Assembly (NCBI RefSeq): GCF_009806555.1
Contig: NZ_VUOK01000034.1
Location: forward strand, 182,060-246,059
Reading direction: 5' to 3'
Length of the DNA: 64,000 nt
Source: Methylobacterium sp. 2A
Lineage (GTDB): Bacteria; Pseudomonadota; Alphaproteobacteria; Rhizobiales; Beijerinckiaceae
Both the position numbers and the translations under genes were made by a program. Of this stretch, positions 19,162 through 28,045 are shown piece by piece. The notes beneath the pieces were generated by a model. That model searched no databases. It saw nothing but the letters and a program-made list of their open reading frames with translations, and was not told where the DNA came from. Within the stretch, counting starts at the first letter, position 1. Each line of letters opens with the position of its first letter.

Positions 19162-19761
19162 TCAGGCCCAGCGGCGCGAGTCGAGATGCGTGTCGGCGTA
19201 GATGTCGGCGAGCGCGCAGATGGGGCCGAGGTCGCCGAGCACCAGCGCATCGTCCGGCCCGGTCAGGGTCATCGACGCCCAGGATCCGGCCGCGCCCCTC
19301 TCGTGCAGCGTCGCCGCCAGCCGGTCCTGATCGGCGATCACGATGAAACGGTTGTGCGGGTGCGCGCGGTAAAAGCCGAGTTTCGCCTCAAGGATCCTGC
19401 CGCGGTCGCTTGCCGACGGCACTTCCATCACGAGGTAGAAGCGATCCGCAAAAGTCCGTTCCGTGTCGGTCACCGCATCGATGACCGTCACCTCGGGCTC
19501 CGGCCGATAGCGGGAGGCATCGAACACCTCGATGCCGACCTCCCGATCGGCGCGCCATGCGGGCCGAAGGCGGCGGAGTACTGCATTCAGATGCCGCTCA
19601 AAATTGCTTGCGATCCGCTGATGCGCGATCCGTGGGGCGGCCGATTGCACCGCAAGGCCCTCGATCAGTTCCCATCGCTCGTCGGCCGGGCGCGCGTCGA
19701 GGAAGGCGCGGAATGCGGCGACATCGTAGAGACGATTCTCGAGCTGTGCAGCGTCGGCCAT
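19162..19761 (-). CDS. Uma2 family (DUF820) endonuclease-like protein
   Basis: A 199-residue Uma2-fold protein, the second copy in the window. It has the N-terminal FRAFLDARPADERWELIEG block, the strand RPEPEVTVIDAV, and FYLVMEVPSASDRGRILEAKLGFYRAH, which corresponds to the usual VEVLSPSTRRRD...K helix; the SPST motif is altered to PSAS. It shares little with the copy at 13257-13844 beyond the family pattern. Cellular role unknown. Confidence 0.82.
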   Translation of the reverse strand: MADAAQLENRLYDVAAFRAFLDARPADERWELIEGLAVQSAAPRIAHQRIASNFERHLNAVLRRLRPAWRADREVGIEVFDASRYRPEPEVTVIDAVTDTERTFADRFYLVMEVPSASDRGRILEAKLGFYRAHPHNRFIVIADQDRLAATLHERGAAGSWASMTLTGPDDALVLGDLGPICALADIYADTHLDSRRWA

Positions 19762-19833
19762 CGGGCTTGCTCGGATCCGCGGCGATTCCGCCTCCGTGCT
19801 AACATATCCGCGGGGAACGAGCCAAGAATCGGG

Positions 19834-20550
19834 TCACGGCGGCGTCACCACCGGGATTTCCCCCACGATCGCAACGCCCGCCGGCTCGACCGCGCAGCGA
19901 TAGGCGCGCACCGCCACGCCCGCGGCCCGCGCCTCGCGAAACGCCCGGTCGAAGGCCGGATCGATGTCGCGGGCGACGTCGAACGCCTCCGCGTGCATCT
20001 GCACGACGATGACGACCAGCGCCCTTCCGCCTTCGGCGACCACCTGGGCGAGGTCGCGCATGTGACGGGCGCTACGGGCGGCCGTGCAGTCCGGAAATTC
20101 CGCGAGGCCGGCCCGGCGCATCAGGTGGCAGTTCTTGACCTCGACGTGGCATGGACCCTCACTGCCGCTACCGCTCGCCACGAAATCGACCCGGCTCGCC
20201 TGCGCGTAGCGGACCTCCGGCTTCAGCACGTCGTATCCGGCGAGCGCCGGGATCGCACCGTCGCGAAAAGCCTCCGCCACCAGGGCATTCGGGCGCAGGG
20301 TGTTGAGGCCGACCCATTGCGCACCGCCGGGGAGATCCGCTTCGACCAGTTCCCAGGTCAGCGGCAGCTTGCGGGTCGGGTTGGCCGAACGGGAGAGCAG
20401 CACCCGCGCGCCCGGCGTGTTCAGGCCGAGCATCGCCCCCGGATTGGGGCAATGCGCGGTGACGAGCCCCTCCGCGGTCTCGATATCGGCCAGGAAACGC
20501 TTGTAGCGTCGGACCAGCCGTCCCGGCAGGAGCGGCGCGGCGAACTGCAT
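19834..20550 (-). CDS. sfsA: DNA/sugar-fermentation stimulation protein SfsA
   Basis: A 238-residue SfsA. The N-terminal OB-like segment LVRRYKRFLADIETAEGLVTAHCPNPGAM and the catalytic-domain strand HVEVKNCHLMRRAGLAEFPD followed by ARSARHMRDLAQVV are hallmarks of the family, which has a nuclease-like fold. The name comes from an E. coli sugar-fermentation phenotype; the molecular role is debated, with DNA/RNA binding or nuclease activity suggested. It is divergent from the CinA-like gene, with 77 bp between the starts. Confidence 0.93.
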   Translation of the reverse strand: MQFAAPLLPGRLVRRYKRFLADIETAEGLVTAHCPNPGAMLGLNTPGARVLLSRSANPTRKLPLTWELVEADLPGGAQWVGLNTLRPNALVAEAFRDGAIPALAGYDVLKPEVRYAQASRVDFVASGSGSEGPCHVEVKNCHLMRRAGLAEFPDCTAARSARHMRDLAQVVAEGGRALVVIVVQMHAEAFDVARDIDPAFDRAFREARAAGVAVRAYRCAVEPAGVAIVGEIPVVTPP

Positions 20551-20627
20551 GGCATCCTCGGCATTGTCGTAGTCGGGCGAGCGTGTCGCGCTATCTGCCC
20601 GCGCGAACCACCCGACGCCAGAGACCC

Positions 20628-21368
20628 ATGGACCAGCCCTCCGAATCCGTCACCGCCGCCATCCTCGTGATCGGCGATGAGATCCTCTCGGGTCGCACCA
20701 AGGACAAGAACATCGGCACCATCGCGGATTTCCTCACCGCGGCCGGGATCGATCTGCGCGAGGTGCGGATCGTGCCGGACGAGCCCGATATGATCGTCGA
20801 GGCGGTGAACGCCCTGCGCGCCCGCTACACCTACCTGTTCACCACCGGCGGGATCGGCCCGACCCACGACGACATCACGGCGGATTGCGTCGCCCGGGCC
20901 TTCGGGGTCGGGATCGACGTCGACGAGCGCGCCCGGGCCATGCTGCTGGAGCGGCACAAGCCGGAGGACCTGAACGAGGCGCGCCTGCGCATGGCCCGGA
21001 TCCCCTTCGGCGCCGACCTGATCGCCAACCCGGTCTCGAAGGCGCCGGGCTTCCGGATCGGCAACGTCCACGTGATGGCCGGCGTGCCCAGCATCATGCA
21101 GGCCATGCTCGATTCGATCGCCCCGACCTTGAAGGGCGGTGCGGCGATGCTCTCCGAGACGATCGAGGCGAAGGGCCTGCCGGAAGGCACTTACGCCGGC
21201 GACCTCGGCGCGATCGCCAAGGAGCGGCCGAAGGTCTCGATCGGATCCTATCCGGCGATGACGCCGGAGGGTTTTCGCAATCGGATCGTGGTGCGCAGCC
21301 GGGATCCCGAGGCGCTCGCCGAGGCACGCAGCGCCGTCGAAGCGCTGCTGGCGCGGCTGTCAGCCTGA
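20628..21368 (+). CDS. MoaB/CinA-like molybdopterin-binding domain protein
   Basis: A 246-residue competence/damage-inducible CinA N-terminal-type protein. It shows AAILVIGDEILSGRTKDKN, LFTTGGIGPTHDDITADCVA and the later NPVSKAPGFRIGNVHVMAGVPSIM block. It contains only the MoaB/MogA-like domain, without the C-terminal CinA nicotinamide deamidase. The ATG at 20628 is preferred because the fold begins at the next hydrophobic strand; an earlier in-frame start at 20583 adds 15 basic residues. Substrate unknown, possibly a nucleotide pyrophosphatase as in related YfaY proteins. Confidence 0.88.
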   Translation: MDQPSESVTAAILVIGDEILSGRTKDKNIGTIADFLTAAGIDLREVRIVPDEPDMIVEAVNALRARYTYLFTTGGIGPTHDDITADCVARAFGVGIDVDERARAMLLERHKPEDLNEARLRMARIPFGADLIANPVSKAPGFRIGNVHVMAGVPSIMQAMLDSIAPTLKGGAAMLSETIEAKGLPEGTYAGDLGAIAKERPKVSIGSYPAMTPEGFRNRIVVRSRDPEALAEARSAVEALLARLSA

Positions 21369-21418
21369 TCGATCGTCTGACACCCGACGGGAATGGGTTG
21401 CGTAGCGGAGTTGGGCGG

Positions 21419-22288
21419 ATGGTTCGGGACAAGGACAAGCGGGCCGATCCGGAGGCCCGCCGCGACGAGTTGTTGAAGGAGGTCTCCGAGATCGGCCGGC
21501 CGGATGCCTATGTGCTGCACGAGGTCATCCGCCTGGAAGGCGACGAGGAACTGCGGCGCCACGGCCTCGCGCTGTTCCTCTCGGCCTTCGCGGCGGGGTT
21601 GAGCATCGCCCTGTCGCTGATCGTGCCGGGCGTCCTGCGCAGCCACCTGCCGGAGACCGATTGGGCGAAGATCGTGAGCTCGATGGGCTACGCGGTCGGG
21701 TTCCTGGTCGTGGTCCTCGGGCGGCAGCAGCTCTTTACCGAGAATACGATCACGCCGGTCCTGCCCCTTCTGCACGATCGCTCGGTGAAGACGGCGGTCC
21801 GGGTCGTCCGGCTCTGGGCGATCGTCCTGTCCGGCAACATCCTGGGGACGCTCGCCATCGCCGCGGTGGTGGCCCATTCGGGCGCCTTCGAGCCGCCGGT
21901 GCTCAAGGCCTTCGCGGAGATCAGCCACGACGCCATCGCGCACGACTTCTGGGCGACGTTCGTGAAGGCGGTCTTCGCCGGCTGGATGATCGCCCTGATG
22001 GTGTGGTTCCTGCCCGCCACCGCCAGCGCCGCGCCCTTCGTGATCCTGCTGATGACGTGGCTGGTCGCGCTCTGCAGCCTCGCGCATATCGTGGCCGGCT
22101 CGGTGGAGGCCTTCTACCTCGTGGTCACGGGCGCCGCCTCGATGAGCGATTACGGCCAGAAGTTCTTCCTGCCCACGCTGCTCGGCAACACCTTCGGCGG
22201 CGCCGCCCTGGTGGCGGTGCTCAATTACGGGCAGGTCGCGCCCGAGGTGGAAGAGACCAAGGCAGTCGAGGGTGAGCGGCCGGATTGA
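21419..22288 (+). CDS. formate/nitrite transporter family protein (YfdC-like)
   Basis: A 289-residue FNT-fold membrane channel. After a charged N-terminal region of about 50 residues there are six hydrophobic segments. The RQQLFTENTITPVLP block and the GWMIALMVWFLP and FGGAALVAVLNYGQV segments match the YfdC branch, which differs from FocA. This branch has an N-terminal extension and an unknown permeant. The ATG at 21419 begins MVRDKDKRADPEARRDEL. It follows the CinA-like gene on the same strand by 50 bp. Confidence 0.85.
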   Translation: MVRDKDKRADPEARRDELLKEVSEIGRPDAYVLHEVIRLEGDEELRRHGLALFLSAFAAGLSIALSLIVPGVLRSHLPETDWAKIVSSMGYAVGFLVVVLGRQQLFTENTITPVLPLLHDRSVKTAVRVVRLWAIVLSGNILGTLAIAAVVAHSGAFEPPVLKAFAEISHDAIAHDFWATFVKAVFAGWMIALMVWFLPATASAAPFVILLMTWLVALCSLAHIVAGSVEAFYLVVTGAASMSDYGQKFFLPTLLGNTFGGAALVAVLNYGQVAPEVEETKAVEGERPD

Positions 22289-22298
22289 GGCAGGCCGC

Positions 22299-23579
22299 TC
22301 AATCGAGCCGCACCGGCGGGCTGATCAGGTGATCGAGATCGTCGAGCAGCCACGTTATGGTCCCGCGCACGGGCCCCAACAGGCCGATCTGGTGCTGGCG
22401 GTACAGCAGGTCGTGGGTCAGCCGGGCGGAGAGCCCGTTCAGCCGGCCGCCGCCGAAGGTGTAGCGGCCCAGCGTTCCCCAGCCGTTGAAATCGGCCAGC
22501 GAGACGAGGGCGCCCTTCTCGACGTAATGGAACGGGGGGAGTCGGGCGGCCACCGCGTCGCCGCCGGCCAGCGCCTGCCCGAGATGGCGGACGAGGTGCT
22601 GCGCCTGCTGCCGCGCGGCCTGGGCCGTCGCCGGGACCGTCTTGCCGCTCTGCGGATCGGCGAGGCCGGCGCAGTCGCCGAGCGCGATGATCGCCGGATC
22701 GCGGGTCGTGCGCAGGTCCGGGCCGACGACGAGCTGCCCGGTCCGTGACCGCTCCAGCCCGTCGAGGCCGGCGAGCACGTCCGGCGCCTTCACGCCGGCC
22801 GCCCAGACCTTCAGGCCGGCGGCGATGCGGCTCCCATCCTTCAGGGTGAAACCCGTCGCGTCGGCCGCAGTCACCATCGCGCCGGTCTTCACCGCGACGG
22901 CGAGGTCCGACAGGGTACGGGCCGCGGCGCGCGAGACCCGCTCCGGGAAGGCAGGAAGCAGGCGCGGCCCGCTCTCGATCAGGGTGAGGCGCAGGCGCTG
23001 CGGCAGGTCCGGCGAGCCGTAGGCCGAGAGCAGATCGATCGCGTGCTTCAACTCGGCGGCGAGTTCGACGCCGGTCGCGCCCCCACCCACGATCGCGATC
23101 TCCAGCGTGCCGCCGCGATCGAGCCGCGCCAGGAGATGGCACCGGAGCTGCTCGTGAAAATGCTCGGCCTCGGTCAGGTCATCGATGGTGAGGCAGTGCT
23201 CGGCGACGCCCGGCGTGCCGAAATCGTTGGCCCGGCTGCCGATGGCGAGAATCAACAGGTCATAGGCGAGGTCGATCTCCGGCCGTCCCTCGGCGGCTTC
23301 GACGGCGAGCGTCACGCGCTTGGCGTCGCGATCGACTCCCGCCAGGGCGCCCGGCTGGAATCGGAAGCCGTTGCGGCACCCTTGCGCGAAAAAATCGACC
23401 TTCTGCCGGTCGGCCCGGGCGGTACCGGCCGCGAAGGTGTGCAGCATCGGCTTCCAGACGTGGGACAGGCTGCGGTCGGCGAGGACCACATCGGCGCGGC
23501 CGCCGCGTCCGAGGCTCGTGGCCACCTCAATGCCGGCGACCCCGCCGCCGACGATCACGATCCGCGCTGCCCTTGCCAT
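22299..23579 (-). CDS. ndh: type II NADH dehydrogenase (NAD(P)/FAD-dependent oxidoreductase)
   Basis: A 426-residue single-subunit NADH:quinone oxidoreductase-type flavoprotein. It has the FAD-binding IVIVGGGVAGIEVATSLGR at the N-terminus and the second dinucleotide-binding motif AIVGGGATGVELAAELKHA. The C-terminal IALGDCAGLADPQSGKTVPATAQAARQQAQHL is typical of NDH-2, which passes electrons to quinone without pumping protons. The membrane-anchoring tail is the amphipathic C-terminus. It is convergent with the FNT channel gene. Gene name assigned by family; a quinone or other acceptor is not proven. Confidence 0.85.
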   Translation of the reverse strand: MARAARIVIVGGGVAGIEVATSLGRGGRADVVLADRSLSHVWKPMLHTFAAGTARADRQKVDFFAQGCRNGFRFQPGALAGVDRDAKRVTLAVEAAEGRPEIDLAYDLLILAIGSRANDFGTPGVAEHCLTIDDLTEAEHFHEQLRCHLLARLDRGGTLEIAIVGGGATGVELAAELKHAIDLLSAYGSPDLPQRLRLTLIESGPRLLPAFPERVSRAAARTLSDLAVAVKTGAMVTAADATGFTLKDGSRIAAGLKVWAAGVKAPDVLAGLDGLERSRTGQLVVGPDLRTTRDPAIIALGDCAGLADPQSGKTVPATAQAARQQAQHLVRHLGQALAGGDAVAARLPPFHYVEKGALVSLADFNGWGTLGRYTFGGGRLNGLSARLTHDLLYRQHQIGLLGPVRGTITWLLDDLDHLISPPVRLD

Positions 23580-23660
23580 GCCGTCCCCATGCCCACTCCG
23601 CGTCGGGAACGTCTGTCAGGGCATCGTCGTTCGCCGCCGCGAACACGGATGCAGCGCATC

Positions 23661-23748
23661 TTTGCGAGCGTAACGAAGCAATCTAGCAGCGCCACGCGGA
23701 TCCAGGTCGAGCCGCCCTCCGGGTCGCTTCGCTGCGCTCGCGATGACG
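23661..23748. repeat. imperfect inverted repeat (GCGAGCG-CGAAGCAA family)
   Basis: The left arm TTTGCGAGCGTAACGAAGC (from 23661) and the right arm GCTTCGCTGCGCTCGCGATG (ending at 23748) are near-complementary over about 20 bp, around a 40-bp spacer. The GCGAGCG...GAAGCAA theme is a frequent intergenic repeat in Rhizobiales. It lies between the ndh gene and the end of the ATP synthase operon. Confidence 0.65.
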
Positions 23749-23763
23749 GGGCGGCCGAACATG

Positions 23764-23789
23764 AAAAAAGCCGCCCGGAGGCGGCTTTT
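23764..23789 (-). terminator. intrinsic terminator of the ATP synthase F0 operon
   Basis: The hairpin GCCGCC-CGGA-GGCGGC is flanked on the minus-strand 3' side by six T residues (AAAAAA on the plus strand). It lies 20 bp past the stop of the last F0 gene (b subunit), giving a classical Rho-independent terminator for the minus-strand operon. Confidence 0.85.
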
Positions 23790-23809
23790 CGATGCGGTGT
23801 CGGGAAGGA

Positions 23810-24298
23810 TCAGGAGCGCAGGCGGGTCCGGACCTCGCCGAGGCTCGCGCGGATCAGGCCCTGCGCGGCCTCGCCCTGCATGCGCTCGCGCAGGATCGTC
23901 TCCGACACCTTCACGGCAGCCTCGGCGGCGGCGGCGCGGACCTGGGCCTCGGCCTGGGCCTCGGCCTGGGCGATCTTGGTTTCGGCGGCCTTGGTGCGGC
24001 GAGCCAGGAAGTCGTCGAGCTTGCGGTGACCCTCCTCGGCGGCCCGCTGGGCCTCCTCGCGGGCGCTGGCGACGATCGCCTCGGCCTCCTTCTCGGCCTC
24101 GGCGCGGCGGCGCTTGTAGTCGGCCAGCACGGCGGCCGCCTCCTCACGCAGGCGCTTGGCCTCGTCGAGTTCGCTGCGCACGCGCTTGGCGCGGCCGTCC
24201 AGGCCCTTGGTCATCGCCGAGAAGCCGCCGACCTTCCAGGCGATGGCCATGAAGATCACGAACGCGACGGCGACCCAGAATTCGGCTTCGAGCAGCAT
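23810..24298 (-). CDS. atpF: ATP synthase F0 subunit b
   Basis: A 162-residue b subunit: a single N-terminal membrane span ([22 protein letters not shown]) followed by a long charged helical region rich in Ala/Glu/Arg that forms the peripheral stalk. The pattern [30 protein letters not shown] is typical. It is the last gene of the F0 operon (a, c, b', b), and the b' partner is the neighbouring gene. Confidence 0.93.
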   Translation of the reverse strand: MLLEAEFWVAVAFVIFMAIAWKVGGFSAMTKGLDGRAKRVRSELDEAKRLREEAAAVLADYKRRRAEAEKEAEAIVASAREEAQRAAEEGHRKLDDFLARRTKAAETKIAQAEAQAEAQVRAAAAEAAVKVSETILRERMQGEAAQGLIRASLGEVRTRLRS

Positions 24299-24312
24299 CG
24301 TTGGGGTCCCGT

Positions 24313-24891
24313 CTAGTGTGCGGTGGCGTCGAGGGCGCGGTCGAGGGTGGCCCGGTCGGGGGCCTGACCCGTCAGGCGCTCGACGATCGCTGAAGCCGCC
24401 TCGCCCGCGATGGAGCGGACATTGCCCATGGCGGCCTCGGTCCGCTGGCGGATCGTCGCCTCGGAGGCGGCGAGCTTGCCGTTCAGCTCTTCCTCGAGCG
24501 CCTTGCGCTTGGTCTCAGCCTCGGCGGCCAGTTCGTTCCGGGTGGTCTGCGCGATGTCGCGCGCCTTGCCCTGGGCGTCACGCAGGGCGGTCTCGAAGGC
24601 GACGCCCGCGGCATCGGCCTCGGCCTTCATCGCCTGCGCCTGATCGAGGTCCGCGCGCAGCCGCTCGGCGCGGGCGTGCAGGATCGACTGGATGCGCGGC
24701 AGCGCGATCTTGTCCATCAGATAGTAGAGGAGGCCGAAGGCCAGGGCGAGCCAGATCAGCTGCGCCAGGAAGCCGGAGCTCTCGAAGGGCGGGAAGGCGC
24801 CGGTATGCGCTTCCGGATGCTCGACATGGCCCGGCACGATCTGCGTGTCGGCGCCCGGAGGCGGCGTGGTGAGGGGATTGGGCTGCGCCAT
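24313..24891 (-). CDS. ATP synthase F0 subunit b'
   Basis: A 192-residue b' subunit. A 45-residue N-terminal extension precedes the membrane span ([27 protein letters not shown]), which is followed by a long coiled-coil region ([22 protein letters not shown]). This span sequence with YYLM and KIALP is typical of the b' form found in photosynthetic bacteria and alphaproteobacteria. A b/b' heterodimer makes the stalk. The Pro-rich N-terminus ([13 protein letters not shown]) is a common extension in Methylobacteriaceae. Confidence 0.93.
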   Translation of the reverse strand: MAQPNPLTTPPPGADTQIVPGHVEHPEAHTGAFPPFESSGFLAQLIWLALAFGLLYYLMDKIALPRIQSILHARAERLRADLDQAQAMKAEADAAGVAFETALRDAQGKARDIAQTTRNELAAEAETKRKALEEELNGKLAASEATIRQRTEAAMGNVRSIAGEAASAIVERLTGQAPDRATLDRALDATAH

Positions 24892-25009
24892 GGGACCGCT
24901 ACACTGACACCGTTCGCTGAGGCCACCGCGGGGCGGTGACGGACGAAGGCGGGCGCCCCGTCACGGAGCGCCCACCGATTGACCGGGAGGCGGTGGCCTC
25001 CAGCGCCGA

Positions 25010-25237
25010 TCAGACGGCGAAGAGCAGCAGCAGCGCGATCAGCAGCGAGAAGATGCCGAGCGCCTCGGTGAGGGCGAAGCCCAGGAGCAGGGTGGCGCGC
25101 TGCCCGTCGGCGGCGGACGGGTTGCGAAGGGCGCCGGCGAGGAACTGACCGAACAGGTTGCCGAGGCCGATGCCCGCACCCGCCATGCCGAGGCAGGCGA
25201 GGCCGGCGCCGATGTACTTCGCAGCGACGGGATCCAT
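25010..25237 (-). CDS. atpE: ATP synthase F0 subunit c
   Basis: A 75-residue c-ring proteolipid with two membrane helices. The polar loop is RNPSAADGQ, and the proton-binding Glu is E58 in the second helix ([16 protein letters not shown]). The Gly-rich first helix ([20 protein letters not shown]) is typical. A strong Shine-Dalgarno sequence (CAGGAG) precedes the ATG, matching the high synthesis needed for the ring. It lies between the a and b' genes with spacings of 67 and 118 bp. Confidence 0.97.
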   Translation of the reverse strand: MDPVAAKYIGAGLACLGMAGAGIGLGNLFGQFLAGALRNPSAADGQRATLLLGFALTEALGIFSLLIALLLLFAV

Positions 25238-25304
25238 GATAACTCCTGAGGTCTCTTCAGATCGAAACGTGCTTTGACGTTTGCGGCGGGTGGAGCCGGC
25301 CGGA

Positions 25305-26060
25305 TTAGTGGCCGGGGTGAAGGGCGTCGTTGAGGTAGATCGCCGTCAGCGTCGCGAAGACGTAGGCCTGAAGCGCCGCAACGAGGAACTCGAGAGCGGT
25401 CAGCGCGATCGTCAGGAACAGCGGGAGCGGCGATAGCACGCTCCAGGCGCCCGCGAGAAGAAGCTGGACCACGAAGAACGCGAAGATCTTCATCGCGATG
25501 TGGCCGGCCAGCATGTTGGCGAAGAGACGGACCGACAGGCTGATCGGGCGCGAGATGAACGAGATGATCTCGATCGGCACCAGAATCGCCAAGAGCGGCT
25601 TCGGCACGCCCGACGGCACGAACAGGCCGAAGAAGTGGGTCCCGTGCTTCATCACGCCGAAGATCACCACGGTGGAGATCACCAGCGCGGCGAGTCCGAA
25701 GGTGACGATCAGGTGGCTCGTCACCGCGAAGGCGTAGGGGATCATCCCGAACAGGTTCAGGATCAGCACGAACATGAACAGGGAGAAGACCAGCGGCATG
25801 AAGCGCTTGCCGCCGTCGCCGGTCGCCTGGTGCAGCGTATCGGCGATGAATTCGTAGAAGATCTCGGCGAGCGACTGCATCCGGCCCGGCACGATCGAGC
25901 GCGAGGATGTCGCCACGATGGTGATCAGCGCAATCACGCCGACGGCGGCGAACATGTACAGGGCGGATTGGGTGAACGCGAGCTGCTGATGGCCGATATG
26001 GCCGAGCGACACGAGCGGCTTCAGCTCGAACTGCTCGATCGGGTCGATCGTGACCGCCAT
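25305..26060 (-). CDS. atpB: ATP synthase F0 subunit a
   Basis: A 251-residue a subunit of the proton channel. The essential Arg lies in [16 protein letters not shown], and the final conserved block is [24 protein letters not shown]. About five to six hydrophobic segments are visible. The start [17 protein letters not shown] matches alphaproteobacterial AtpB. Atp operon order here is I-B-E-b'-b, standard for Rhizobiales, with the F1 genes elsewhere in the genome. Confidence 0.97.
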   Translation of the reverse strand: MAVTIDPIEQFELKPLVSLGHIGHQQLAFTQSALYMFAAVGVIALITIVATSSRSIVPGRMQSLAEIFYEFIADTLHQATGDGGKRFMPLVFSLFMFVLILNLFGMIPYAFAVTSHLIVTFGLAALVISTVVIFGVMKHGTHFFGLFVPSGVPKPLLAILVPIEIISFISRPISLSVRLFANMLAGHIAMKIFAFFVVQLLLAGAWSVLSPLPLFLTIALTALEFLVAALQAYVFATLTAIYLNDALHPGH

Positions 26061-26131
26061 TCCGCTCCCGCCCTTCTTGTCCGACGCACCGGCTCAGGCC
26101 GGCCGCCTCGATTGTCACCAACCGGCGCGCC

Positions 26132-26506
26132 TTATGGCTCCTGCCGGTCGCGCCGCTCCGGACGCGCGCCGGAGAAACCCGACACCCGCATCACGTTGTA
26201 GACCCCCGCGACGAACCCGAGCATCAGAAGGACGATCAGGCCCCAGGGTTTGGTCCCGAAGACATGATCGACGATCCAGCCGAGTATGCCCCCCGCGATC
26301 ACGCCGGCGACGAACTCGGTCGAGAGCGTCATGGCCTGACCCAGCGAGGATGACCCGTTGGTCCGAGGGCGCGTGGAAGGATCGGCAGCAGCCTGCGGCC
26401 GCTTCCGTTCGATCTGCGTCTCGAGACGTCTGAGCCTCGCGGAGAGTTCGCTGTCCGTCGGCGCCCCCTCGGTCCCGTTCCCGTCCCTCGCGTCGTCGCC
26501 GTTCAC
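26132..26506 (-). CDS. AtpI/AtpZ-like F0 assembly protein
   Basis: A 124-residue small membrane protein at the head of the F0 operon. The N-terminal 55 residues are charged and low in order (LSARLRRLETQIERKRPQ), followed by two membrane helices (FVAGVIAGGILGWIVDHVF and GLIVLLMLGFVAGVYNVMRV). This matches the AtpI/AtpZ family of alphaproteobacteria, which helps c-ring assembly or Mg/Ca entry. The helical pair with VDHVFGTKPWGLI is family-typical. Confidence 0.88.
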   Translation of the reverse strand: MNGDDARDGNGTEGAPTDSELSARLRRLETQIERKRPQAAADPSTRPRTNGSSSLGQAMTLSTEFVAGVIAGGILGWIVDHVFGTKPWGLIVLLMLGFVAGVYNVMRVSGFSGARPERRDRQEP

Positions 26507-26568
26507 GGCTCAAAACTCACAGGGCGGGAGGATCCGAAACCAGCTGGACGCCCCCAGCAAGCGGGCGC

Positions 26569-26597
26569 ACCATAGTTTCGCCTATCTTGAGTGTCAA
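26569..26597 (-). promoter_or_regulatory. sigma70-type promoter of the F0 ATP synthase operon
   Basis: On the minus strand, TTGACA (26592-26597) and TATGGT (26569-26574) are separated by exactly 17 bp, upstream of the AtpI gene. The -35 hexamer is a perfect consensus. The predicted transcription start lies roughly 55 bp upstream of the ATG. Confidence 0.7.
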
Positions 26598-26695
26598 GGC
26601 AAAGCCCATACACGGCAAACCATTGATACTACTATGGTATTTCAGCCTCGGCCGCTTCTCCTGCGTGGCGCTTCGCACGAGCGGCGGCCGGACGC

Positions 26696-27340
26696 TCAGG
26701 CACCGATGAGCGGCTTGATCACCTTCTCCATGCCCTCGACCGTCATCTCGCCGGTATAGCGCTCGCCGTTGATGAAGAAGGTCGGCGTGGAATCGACCTT
26801 GAACGTGTCGAGCCCGCGCTGCTTCACGGCGTTGACGGCGCTGTAGACCTTCTGGTCCTTCAGGCAGGCCTCGAAGGTCTGCTTGGTGTAGCCGGCCTGC
26901 CGCAGCATCTGCTCAAGGGCATCCACCGGCTTCGGCGTGAAGGCCCAGGCCGGCTGCTGGTCGAACAGAAGGTCGGTGATCGGGTAATACTTGGAATCGC
27001 CCTCGCAGCGCGCCAGCATGAAGGCCGCGGTGGCGAGCGGATCGAGGGGGAACTCGCGCAGCGTGAACCGCACCTTGCCGGTGTCGATGTACCGCTCCTT
27101 GAGCGTCGGCCAGGTGGTGCGGTGGAAGGCGGCGCAGTGCGAGCAGGTCATCGAGGCGTACTCGATGATCGTGCACTTGGCATCCGCCGGCCCGAGCCAG
27201 ACGTCGCCGAGCGGGCCCGGCTGCAGCAGCGCGGCCATCTCGGCATTCTGCGCCTGGGCGCCGCGGGACAGGTAGGGCAGGGCGAGGCCGGCGCCGAGGG
27301 CGAGGCCGGAGAACTTGAGAGCGTCGCGTCGCGTCGTCAT
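26696..27340 (-). CDS. DsbA-like thiol:disulfide interchange protein, Tat-type signal
   Basis: A 214-residue periplasmic thioredoxin-fold protein. The N-terminus has a twin-arginine motif (TRRDALKFSG) followed by a hydrophobic stretch and SRGAQA cleavage region. The active site is C66-S-H-C69 (ASMTCSHCAAFH). The rest fits the DsbA/BdbD family (YITDLLFDQQPAWAF, STPTFFINGERYTGEM). In Rhizobiales this gene sits next to the DUF721 gene and mutY, as here. A partner DsbB gene is at 45090-45650 in this window. Confidence 0.9.
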   Translation of the reverse strand: MTTRRDALKFSGLALGAGLALPYLSRGAQAQNAEMAALLQPGPLGDVWLGPADAKCTIIEYASMTCSHCAAFHRTTWPTLKERYIDTGKVRFTLREFPLDPLATAAFMLARCEGDSKYYPITDLLFDQQPAWAFTPKPVDALEQMLRQAGYTKQTFEACLKDQKVYSAVNAVKQRGLDTFKVDSTPTFFINGERYTGEMTVEGMEKVIKPLIGA

Positions 27341-27429
27341 CGGGCAGGCTCCGCCGAATACATCAGGTTTGGCGTCGCATGCCGGTACTCGGGCGCGACC
27401 GTCCTGGCAAGGCGACCGAATCGCCCCGG

Positions 27430-27912
27430 TCAGCGGTCCGGGCGGGTGGCGACAGCCGCGGTGCCGAGGCGGTCGAGGGCGGCGCGCAGGCCGTCATCGG
27501 CGATGCCCGCGACCGCCTTCTGCACCTCCATGGCCCGTGCAGGATCGACGCGGGTGCGTCGCGCCTGCGTGCCGCCCCGGCCGACCCGATCCTGTTGCAG
27601 GACGATCCGCGACACGCAGGCCCATCCGTAATGGGCGTTGATCCGCTGGATCACCACCGGGGCGAGGTGCTGCAACTCGATGGCGAACACCCCCTCGACA
27701 CGCACGACCAGCGTGCCCGAATCCGGTGTCTCGGAATCCTTGCGGCGGCGCTTCGGCCATTCGAGCTTCGACGGCCGGCAGTAGCGGGCCAGCCGTTCGC
27801 CGACGATCTCCGGCCATGCGGCCAGGATGTCGGTGGAGGCGAAGCCCTGCGCCGCGAAGGCCGGGCCGATGCAACCCTCGATCAGTTCGGCCAGCGGTTT
27901 GACGCGCGCCAT
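27430..27912 (-). CDS. DUF721 (DciA-like) protein
   Basis: A 160-residue DUF721 protein. The block WPEIVGERLARYCRPSKLEW and the strand GTLVVRVEGVFAIELQHLAPVVIQRINAHYG are family signatures. DciA-type DUF721 proteins load or assist the replicative helicase in bacteria that lack DnaC; alphaproteobacterial members are predicted to share this fold. The start at MARVKPLAEL is preferred over a longer 211-residue reading that runs upstream through the mutY leader. It is divergent from mutY and precedes dsbA in the usual order. Confidence 0.85.
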   Translation of the reverse strand: MARVKPLAELIEGCIGPAFAAQGFASTDILAAWPEIVGERLARYCRPSKLEWPKRRRKDSETPDSGTLVVRVEGVFAIELQHLAPVVIQRINAHYGWACVSRIVLQQDRVGRGGTQARRTRVDPARAMEVQKAVAGIADDGLRAALDRLGTAAVATRPDR

Positions 27913-28045
27913 GGTGGTCCCGGCCCTGTGGATCCCGCGAAGGTAGCGCAGGATGGTTGACGAAGGGAGGACGCCGCCGCGCTTTCGGCGCCCTATGATC
28001 GCCGCCGGCCTCCGGCTATGCAGCGGGCTCCCTGTCGACCCGATC

